Source: Candidatus Woesearchaeota archaeon (lineage in GTDB: Archaea > Nanobdellota > Nanobdellia > Woesearchaeales > ARS49). Taken from it: DNA of 13,734 nucleotides. Below, one piece after another: positions 6,388 to 12,527 of the stretch. The stretch spans positions 1 through 13,734 of the forward strand of contig JAHWHB010000044.1 in assembly GCA_019323575.1 (NCBI GenBank), given 5' to 3'. Position 1 is the first letter of the stretch. Every line of letters starts with the position of its first letter. Below the pieces are notes generated by a model. That model saw nothing but the letters and a program-made list of their open reading frames with translations. It was not told the origin of the DNA and ran no database searches. Both the position numbers and the translations under genes were made by a program.

Positions 6388-7178
6388 CCAAAAACTCTCT
6401 GAAAATTCAACCACAAATTATTAGCAACCTCTTCTTCTGTAAAGTTTTTGACCTGCGCAATATTTTTTATCACGTATGTGACATTAGCAGGCTCGTTAGG
6501 CTTGCCGGGAACAGGAGAAAGCCAAGGAGCATCAGTCTCAGACAACAATTGATTAATGTTTGCCATTTCAGCAACCATCTTAAAATGCTGCAATTTCTGA
6601 ATCACAGCAGGAATAGAAAAATAATAATCCAAATCAATCGCCCTCTTGATAACACTTTTTCTCGCAGTAAAACAATGCAAAACAACATCCTTCACATTGC
6701 TGGACTCAAGCATATCAACACAATCCGCCTCAGCATTCCAAGAATGCACAACCAAAGGCTTCTTAATATCCTCAGCAAGCTTGATGACCTTAGCAAAAAT
6801 CTCACGCTCCTTTTTCTGAAGCTCAGCATCCTTAATCCAATGATAATCCAATCCAGCCTCGCCAACGGCAACAATATTACCCTTGTTTTTCTTAATAAAA
6901 TCTAACTCATCATCAATATCAATCGGATGAGTCTGCCTTGCAAGACCAGTCTCATCAGCAGGCAAGCCAAGAGCATCAACAGGATAAACACCAAGAGAAC
7001 ATCTGACTAGAGGGGCGTGCTTTTTCGCAAGCTCCAACACTTCTCTGTTAGTAGGAACATTAACACCAGAACAAACAATAGCCTTAACACCAGCAGTCTT
7101 CGCCCTCTCAAGAACACCAGCTAAATCCTTCTTCAACAAATCATGATTCAAATGACAATGAGCATCAACAAGTATCAC
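6384..7178 (-). CDS. tatD: TatD family metal-dependent hydrolase (DNase)
   Basis: TatD enzymes are TIM-barrel, two-metal hydrolases with DNA exonuclease activity linked to repair. The 264 residues carry the full set of ligands: DAHCHL (5-10, with H7 and H9), GEAGLDY (106-112, with E107 bridging the metals), VHSW (144-147, H145), HCF (168-170, H168) and ETDAPWLSP (214-222, D216). The length is normal. The start is GTG 7178. It is supported by a GGTGA ribosome-binding site (7183-7187) that overlaps the stop of the exchanger gene four bases earlier, and by the family sequence beginning right after it. A tail of family-typical helices ends with NLWLNFQRVFG. The stop TAG overlaps the stop of the convergent dUTPase-like gene. 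It is cotranscribed with the exchanger, with no obvious functional link. Confidence 0.95.
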   Translation of the reverse strand: MILVDAHCHLNHDLLKKDLAGVLERAKTAGVKAIVCSGVNVPTNREVLELAKKHAPLVRCSLGVYPVDALGLPADETGLARQTHPIDIDDELDFIKKNKGNIVAVGEAGLDYHWIKDAELQKKEREIFAKVIKLAEDIKKPLVVHSWNAEADCVDMLESSNVKDVVLHCFTARKSVIKRAIDLDYYFSIPAVIQKLQHFKMVAEMANINQLLSETDAPWLSPVPGKPNEPANVTYVIKNIAQVKNFTEEEVANNLWLNFQRVFG

Positions 7179-7182
7179 TAAA

Positions 7183-7187
7183 TCACC
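7183..7187 (-). promoter_or_regulatory. Shine-Dalgarno site for tatD
   Basis: GGTGA on the minus strand, four bases before the GTG start. Its TGA is the stop codon of the upstream exchanger gene, so termination and re-initiation share the same bases. This site decides the GTG start. Confidence 0.7.
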
Positions 7188-8148
7188 ATATTTTGTATAT
7201 TTCTATAGCAAGCAAAACCAAATAAATACAAGCCAAAACAAGACCATGCTTCCAAGTAAGATATTTGTTCTTCATCCAGTACATAACAAGACTAATAGAT
7301 ACAGCCAAAAGAACCAAGGAATAAGCTGTCTCAGCCAAATTAACAAAAATAGGTCTTATCAGAGCAACAATACCTAAAAACAACAACAATTCAATAATCA
7401 AGGCACCAAGCAAATCACCAAGACCAATACTCGCGTGCTTTCTAAACAAAGAACGCACCTCAACAGCAATATCAGGAATAGTAGTACCAACACCAATAAC
7501 AGTCAAAGCAATAAAAAAAGCAGGAATATTAAAGTAATTAGCAATCTGAACAGAACTAAACACCAACCACCTGCCTGCAAGCATCAAGGCAGCAAAACAA
7601 CCAAGAAAAATAACAACATCCCTCCAAATATTCTTAATCTTCACATTCTTCTTGATTTTTCCAAGAGTACCTTCCAACCTCCACAAAGCAACAAGATAAG
7701 CAGCAAAAGCGGCAATCAAAATAACACCGTCAGCCCTGCTCAAAACACCATCAAGCGCAAGAACAAAAGGCAACATCAAAGCAGCCCACATAACCAGCCG
7801 CCTCTTAGTAAAAATGTTAGGCTCAAGCTCAATCTTCTTACCAACCAAACACAAAAAACCAAGAGCCAAAGTAGCATGAACCATGTTAGCACCAAGAATG
7901 GCACCGAAACCGACACTCTCATGACCAGCAAGAAAACCAGTCAACGAGCTGATAATCTCAGGAGCAGAAGCGGCCATGGCAACAACCACCAAACCAATCA
8001 AAGCATCACTCAAGCCAAGCTTCTTGGCATAATTAGAGATGCCATAAACAATCAAATCAGCGCTTTTAAACAGGATATACAAACTAGCAACAAGAACAAT
8101 GCTATTAAAAAGCAACGGGTGAGCCAGTTCTGCAGGAATAAACACCAT
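7183..8148 (-). CDS. CaCA family cation exchanger (sodium/calcium antiporter-like)
   Basis: This is a membrane antiporter of the Na+/Ca2+ exchanger superfamily, 321 residues with about ten helices and the two inverted alpha repeats that form the ion site. Alpha-1 (about 52-97) reads AASAPE with E64, followed by GAILGAN with N88. Alpha-2 (about 212-255) reads GTTIPD with D225, then GDLLGAL. Compared with the M. jannaschii exchanger, where the key acids are E54, E213 and D240, the alpha-2 Glu is shortened to Asp and the D240 position is Leu (L250), so the transported ion is open. A basic central loop (about 160-178, GKIKKNVKIKN) separates the halves. ATG 8148 has a GAGGAG site three bases upstream and a TATA box at 8182-8191. 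TatD follows four bases after the stop. Confidence 0.88.
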   Translation of the reverse strand: MVFIPAELAHPLLFNSIVLVASLYILFKSADLIVYGISNYAKKLGLSDALIGLVVVAMAASAPEIISSLTGFLAGHESVGFGAILGANMVHATLALGFLCLVGKKIELEPNIFTKRRLVMWAALMLPFVLALDGVLSRADGVILIAAFAAYLVALWRLEGTLGKIKKNVKIKNIWRDVVIFLGCFAALMLAGRWLVFSSVQIANYFNIPAFFIALTVIGVGTTIPDIAVEVRSLFRKHASIGLGDLLGALIIELLLFLGIVALIRPIFVNLAETAYSLVLLAVSISLVMYWMKNKYLTWKHGLVLACIYLVLLAIEIYKIW

Positions 8149-8151
8149 TTT

Positions 8152-8157
8152 CTCCTC
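8152..8157 (-). promoter_or_regulatory. Shine-Dalgarno site for the exchanger gene
   Basis: GAGGAG on the minus strand, three bases before ATG 8148. The spacing is short, but the match to the anti-SD sequence is strong. With a TATA centre at 8186.5, transcription should start near 8160, leaving a leader of about 12 bases that just contains this site. Confidence 0.55.
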
Positions 8158-8181
8158 TTTAAGCCGTCAAAAATAGCAAAC

Positions 8182-8191
8182 TATTTAAAAT
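8182..8191. promoter_or_regulatory. Shared TATA box: SecB-like gene (+) and exchanger-tatD (-)
   Basis: TATTTAAAAT on +, ATTTTAAATA on -, the only TATA-like element in the 64 bases between divergent ATGs. It is centred 26.5 bases before ATG 8213 (leaderless) and 38.5 bases before ATG 8148 (leader of about 12 bases). Confidence 0.6.
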
Positions 8192-8212
8192 GCTTGTTGA
8201 TACCAACGGAAT

Positions 8213-8620
8213 ATGCCAGTAGTCGGATTAAGTTTTGAGAAAATAAAAATAGAAAAACACAACCCAGTAAAGGGCAAAGTGCAGGTCAACAACAACGTAG
8301 CCTTAAAAGACGTTGAAAAGACAGACATAAACATAGGACCGGCAAAACACGGCGCAATCAAATTCCACTTCGAATTCACAGCAAAATACGAACCAAAAAT
8401 AGCAGACATAGTAATGAACGGATTCGTCACATTCTTTGAAAAACCAGAAGCAGTAAAAGAAATACTCGACGGATGGAAAAAAGACAAAAAAGTGCCAAAA
8501 GAAACAATGACAAGCATACTAAACACAGTCTTGTCGAGATGCAACGTCGAAGCACTTATCTTCGCAAGAGAGGTAAATCTGCCTCCACCAATACCATTAC
8601 CAAAAGTAACAGTAAAATAG
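8213..8620 (+). CDS. Small conserved archaeal protein, possibly SecB-like fold
   Basis: I know of no established function. The 135 residues begin with strand-like segments (GLSFEKIKIEK 5-15, KVQVNNNVAL 22-31, AIKFHFEFTAKY 48-59, ADIVMNGFVTFFEKPE 64-79). An amphipathic helix (AVKEILDGWKK 80-90) and a second helix (98-120, ending NVEALIFARE) follow, then a proline-rich end LPPPIPLPKV (123-132). This order, and the end resembling the SecB segment FPYARE...FPPLxLxPVNF, suggest a SecB-type chaperone fold; this is inference from pattern only. It has no signal peptide or membrane helix. ATG 8213 is placed for leaderless translation from the shared TATA box. Cdc48 starts 67 bases downstream with its own promoter, so the neighbour on this strand is also a protein-quality gene. 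Confidence 0.75.
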   Translation: MPVVGLSFEKIKIEKHNPVKGKVQVNNNVALKDVEKTDINIGPAKHGAIKFHFEFTAKYEPKIADIVMNGFVTFFEKPEAVKEILDGWKKDKKVPKETMTSILNTVLSRCNVEALIFAREVNLPPPIPLPKVTVK

Positions 8621-8646
8621 AACTTTCTTCACTAATAAGGAAAAAC

Positions 8647-8655
8647 TTTTTAAAG
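8647..8655 (+). promoter_or_regulatory. Probable TATA box for cdc48
   Basis: CTTTTTAAAG-type element, the same core as the gatD box. It predicts a start near 8677 and a leader of about 11 bases. A second AT-rich stretch (TTATAGTATAAA, 8661-8672) is too close to the ATG (about 22 bases) for usual spacing, but could be the true element. Confidence 0.5.
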
Positions 8656-8687
8656 GGAGATTATAGTATAAAAGCAGGGCAAAAGGG

Positions 8688-10961
8688 ATGGCAGAAGTAA
8701 AACTAAAAGTCGCGGAAGCTATTCAAGACGATGTAAACAAAGGAATCGTCAGAATAGACAGCAGTTTCATGAGAGAAATAGACGTCAGACCAGGCGACAT
8801 AGTAGAAATAGACGGAACAAGAAAAACAGCAGCAATCGTAGACAGAGCATACCCAGGAGACATAGGCCTAAACATAATCAGAATGGACGGACTCTCAAGA
8901 AAAAACGCAAGAACCTCCATAGGAGAGATAATAGCTGTAAGAAAAGCAACAGTAGAACCAGCCAAAAAAGTAACAATAGCACCAGCAAGAGAAGGAATAG
9001 TAGTAAGAGCCTCAGCCAACATATTCAAACAAGGACTACTGGGAAGAGCAGTAGTAAAAGGAGACATCATCTCACTAGGCGGAACAAGAAGAAGACGAAC
9101 AGCAATGTCACAATCACCATTCTTCGACGAAGTATTCACCATGATGGAAGAAAGCATGATGGCATACGGCTTCGGAGACCTCAAGTTCGTGGTAGCAGAA
9201 ACAAACCCAAAAACAGCAGTCATAATCACAGAACAAACAGAAGTAGTACTAAGCCCAGAAGCAGTAGAAATCAAAGAAGAAGCAGTACCAGAAGTCACCT
9301 ATGAAGACATAGGCGGGCTGGAAGACGAAATCAAAAAAGTAAGAGAGATGATAGAGCTGCCGCTCAAGCACCCGGAAATCTTCGAAAGACTAGGAGTAGA
9401 GCCGCCAAAAGGAGTGCTACTGCACGGACCGCCCGGAACAGGAAAAACACTACTCGCAAAAGCAGTAGCAAACGAAACAAACGCACACTTCCTACTAATC
9501 AACGGACCAGAAATCATGAGCAAATTCTACGGACAATCAGAAGAAAACCTAAGAAAGAAATTCGAGGAAGCAGAAAAAAACGCGCCATCAATCATATTCA
9601 TCGATGAAATAGACGCAATAGCAACAAAAAGAGAAGAGACAAAAGGAGAGGTAGAAAGAAGAGTAGTCGCACAGCTGCTAGCACTAATGGACGGACTGAA
9701 ATCAAGAGGAAAAGTCGTAGTAATAGCAGCAACAAACGTGCCAAACATACTAGACCCGGCGCTAAGACGACCAGGAAGATTCGACAGAGAACTAGAAATC
9801 GGAGTGCCAAACAAAGAAGGAAGACTCAACGTACTCAAAATCCACACAAGAAACATGCCATTAGACAAAGATGTGAACCTGAAAGAACTGGCATCAACAA
9901 CACACGGCTTTGTAGGAGCAGACTTGGCAGCATTAGCAAAAGAAGCAGCAATGATAGTACTAAGAAGAATACTCCCAGAACTAAAATACGAGAAAAACGA
10001 ACCACTGCCAAAAGAACTGCTCGAAAAACTAAAAGTAGGCAAAAAAGACTTCAAAGAAGCACTAAAAATCGTAAGACCATCAGCACTAAGAGAAGTCCTA
10101 GTAGAAGTACCAAACGTAAAATGGGCAGACGTAGGAGGCCTAGAAACAGTAAAACAAGAACTAAAAGAAGCAGTAGAATGGCCACTAAAACACCCAGATT
10201 CATTCAAAAGACTAGGAGTAAGACCACCAAGAGGAATACTACTCTACGGAGCGCCAGGAACAGGAAAAACAATGCTCGCAAAAGCAGTAGCAAACGAAAG
10301 CAAAGCAAACTTCATAGCAGTAAAGGGACCAGAACTACTCAGCAAATGGGTAGGAGAAAGCGAAAAAGCAGTCAGAGAAATATTCAAAAAAGCAAGACAG
10401 ACAGCACCAACGATTATATTTTTTGACGAAATAGACAGCCTAGCACCAAGAAGAGGGCTAAGCAGCAATGACAGCGGAGTCACAGAAAGAGTAGTAAACC
10501 AGATACTGACAGAAATAGACGGGCTGGAAGGAATGTCAGATATAGTAATCATAGGAGCAACAAACAGACCAGACATGCTCGACACAGCACTGCTAAGACC
10601 AGGAAGATTCGACAGAATCATACTCACACCAGTACCAGACAAAAACGCAAGACTCGAAACATTCAAAGTCCACACCAAAAACATGCCACTAAAAGACGTA
10701 GACATAGAAGATCTCGCAGATAAAACAGAAGGATATGTCGGAGCAGATATAGAATCAATCTGCAGAGAAGCAGCAATACTCGCGCTAAGAGAAATGATGA
10801 ACGCAAAAGCAGTAACAATGGAACACTTCGAAGCAGCAATAAAGAAAGTAGCACCATCAATCACCAAAGACGTGGAAAAAATGTACGCAGACCTGCTCGA
10901 ACGCTTCAGAAGCGCAAGAGCAAAAGAAATGAAAGAAGAACTGCCAATATACTTCGGATAA
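8688..10961 (+). CDS. cdc48: Cdc48/VAT-type AAA+ ATPase (two rings)
   Basis: This is a hexameric unfoldase that threads proteins through its pore, often handing them to the proteasome; it is the archaeal counterpart of p97. The 757 residues contain the N domain (about 1-185, double-psi barrel plus four-stranded barrel), the D1 ATPase with Walker A GPPGTGKT (247-254), Walker B IIFIDEID (302-309) and arginine fingers in RRPGRFDR (360-367), and the D2 ATPase with GAPGTGKT (521-528), IIFFDEID (576-583) and LRPGRFDR. All are intact. D1 has the pore sequence KFYG (279-282) and D2 has KWVG (553-556). The C-terminus ends ELPIYFG, which is close to but not an exact HbYX proteasome-docking motif (Phe in place of Tyr at the second-last residue). 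ATG 8688 fits the family start. The length is normal. Confidence 0.98.
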   Translation: MAEVKLKVAEAIQDDVNKGIVRIDSSFMREIDVRPGDIVEIDGTRKTAAIVDRAYPGDIGLNIIRMDGLSRKNARTSIGEIIAVRKATVEPAKKVTIAPAREGIVVRASANIFKQGLLGRAVVKGDIISLGGTRRRRTAMSQSPFFDEVFTMMEESMMAYGFGDLKFVVAETNPKTAVIITEQTEVVLSPEAVEIKEEAVPEVTYEDIGGLEDEIKKVREMIELPLKHPEIFERLGVEPPKGVLLHGPPGTGKTLLAKAVANETNAHFLLINGPEIMSKFYGQSEENLRKKFEEAEKNAPSIIFIDEIDAIATKREETKGEVERRVVAQLLALMDGLKSRGKVVVIAATNVPNILDPALRRPGRFDRELEIGVPNKEGRLNVLKIHTRNMPLDKDVNLKELASTTHGFVGADLAALAKEAAMIVLRRILPELKYEKNEPLPKELLEKLKVGKKDFKEALKIVRPSALREVLVEVPNVKWADVGGLETVKQELKEAVEWPLKHPDSFKRLGVRPPRGILLYGAPGTGKTMLAKAVANESKANFIAVKGPELLSKWVGESEKAVREIFKKARQTAPTIIFFDEIDSLAPRRGLSSNDSGVTERVVNQILTEIDGLEGMSDIVIIGATNRPDMLDTALLRPGRFDRIILTPVPDKNARLETFKVHTKNMPLKDVDIEDLADKTEGYVGADIESICREAAILALREMMNAKAVTMEHFEAAIKKVAPSITKDVEKMYADLLERFRSARAKEMKEELPIYFG

Positions 10962-10962
10962 A

Positions 10963-10970
10963 GTTAAATA
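10963..10970 (+). promoter_or_regulatory. TATA box for the M3-like peptidase
   Basis: GTTAAATA, beginning two bases after the cdc48 stop and centred 26.5 bases before ATG 10993, so the message should be leaderless and separate from cdc48. Confidence 0.65.
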
Positions 10971-10992
10971 CCACCTGTTTTCTTACAAAATT

Positions 10993-12504
10993 ATGGCAAC
11001 ACATCTAGTAAACGATTTAAAACAATTCGAGGAAACAATATCACGAGAACACTACCTACACAACTCAGGACAAAAAGACGAGCTTGAAAGCGCAAAAATA
11101 TACGACCAGTTCAAGCACTTATTCTCAAAAAAACACATAAAAGAAGCAGAAAAAAACCTTGAAACAAGAGAAGGAAAACTATTGTACGATGCATTTGTGC
11201 TCAACTTCATAGGAAACAAGCTAAAAAAAATATCAGACAAAGCAAACACATTCGAAGCAAACGCAATAATAGAAGCAGGCGGAGAACAAATACCGTTCAG
11301 ACAAGTATCAACAAAAATAATGAACGAAGACATAAGAGAAAAAAGAAAAATACTCTATAATGCTTTAAAACCAACAAAACGCAAACTCACAACATTCGAA
11401 AAAACGTCGTGGAAAAAAGTGTATAAATTAATAGAAGAGCTAACAGGAAAGAAGTATATTGAATACCTGTCCTTCATGAAAGAAGTAAACTACGAAGAAC
11501 TCGCAGAACAACTCAAAGAATTCTTAGTAAGAACAGAAGAAATACACAAACAACACCTAGAAAAAAACATGGCAACAATCGGAGTCAGATTAAAGGACAC
11601 AAGACCATACGATTATGCATACTTCGCAAGAGCAAAACCATTCGACGCATTCTTCACAAAAGAAAAACTACTGCCAGCAGCAAAAAAACTATGGCTGGAC
11701 TTAGGAATAGACATAGAAAACCAACAAAACGTGATTCTGGATGTAGAGGAAAGACCAAAAAAAGTACCAAGAGCATTCTGCATGCCAATAAAAGTACCAG
11801 AAGAAGTAGTCCTAGTAATAAAACCACGAGGAGGACAAGACGACTACCAAGCATTCTTCCACGAATCAGGACACACAGAACACTTCGCAAACACAGAAAG
11901 CAGCCTCTCTTACGAGCTAAAACACCTGGGAGACAATGCAATATCAGAAACATACGCGTTCTTGATAGAGTATTTACTGACAAACAAGACAGTTTTACAG
12001 AAGTATTTGGAAATGCCAGAAGAGGAAGCAAAAAAGTTCTCTGAGTTTATCATGGAACAAAAACTACAAGCATTCAGAAGATACGCAGCAAAAGTAATCT
12101 ATGAAATAAAACTGCACAACAACGACCTAAGAAAACTCGATGACAAGTTCAACCCAACAGAAGAAACATACAAAACACCAGCAAAAATGTACGCAGACAT
12201 ACTAACAAAAGCAACCAAAATAAACTACACGCCGGAGAATTATCTTCTAGATGTAGATTCAGGGTTGTACGCAGCAGACTATGTACGAGCATGGCTGTTT
12301 GAGGTAATGCTCAGAAAAAAATTAGAAGAAAAATTCAGCAAGGAATGGTTCACAAAAGAAGCAGGAGAATACCTCAAAACATTCTGGAAATGGGGAAACG
12401 CAGGCAAAAACATGACACAGCTAGCACAGATGATGGAATACGAGAAGATTGATATCAGTTATTTAACAGAAGATTTCACTGAGTTTTTCAGTAAACCTTT
12501 TTAA
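10993..12504 (+). CDS. M3-like zinc metallopeptidase (oligopeptidase-like)
   Basis: This is a predicted cytosolic peptidase of the M3/oligoendopeptidase F type, which trims short peptides, here perhaps products of Cdc48-linked proteolysis (inference from position). The 503 residues are helical throughout, without a signal peptide. The zinc site is HESGH (290-294) in the stretch YQAFFHESGHTEHFA, and E319 in NAISETYAF, 25-30 residues later, is the expected third ligand. The C-terminal part carries family-like YAADYVRAWLFE (427-438), where tyrosines could line the active site. It is shorter than classical M3 oligopeptidases (about 600-700), so it belongs to a compact branch or to a related M32-like group. 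The start is ATG 10993, leaderless from the TATA box at 10963-10970. The TAA stop lies inside the gatD TATA box. Confidence 0.85.
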   Translation: MATHLVNDLKQFEETISREHYLHNSGQKDELESAKIYDQFKHLFSKKHIKEAEKNLETREGKLLYDAFVLNFIGNKLKKISDKANTFEANAIIEAGGEQIPFRQVSTKIMNEDIREKRKILYNALKPTKRKLTTFEKTSWKKVYKLIEELTGKKYIEYLSFMKEVNYEELAEQLKEFLVRTEEIHKQHLEKNMATIGVRLKDTRPYDYAYFARAKPFDAFFTKEKLLPAAKKLWLDLGIDIENQQNVILDVEERPKKVPRAFCMPIKVPEEVVLVIKPRGGQDDYQAFFHESGHTEHFANTESSLSYELKHLGDNAISETYAFLIEYLLTNKTVLQKYLEMPEEEAKKFSEFIMEQKLQAFRRYAAKVIYEIKLHNNDLRKLDDKFNPTEETYKTPAKMYADILTKATKINYTPENYLLDVDSGLYAADYVRAWLFEVMLRKKLEEKFSKEWFTKEAGEYLKTFWKWGNAGKNMTQLAQMMEYEKIDISYLTEDFTEFFSKPF

Positions 12505-12505
12505 A
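12498..12505 (+). promoter_or_regulatory. TATA box for gatD, overlapping the upstream stop codon
   Basis: TTTTTAAA, centred 26.5 bases before ATG 12528. Its TAA (12502-12504) is the stop of the M3-like peptidase gene, so one element serves two purposes. It implies a leaderless gatD message. Confidence 0.65.
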
Positions 12506-12527
12506 CCACCAAAATTCCTAAATCGCT

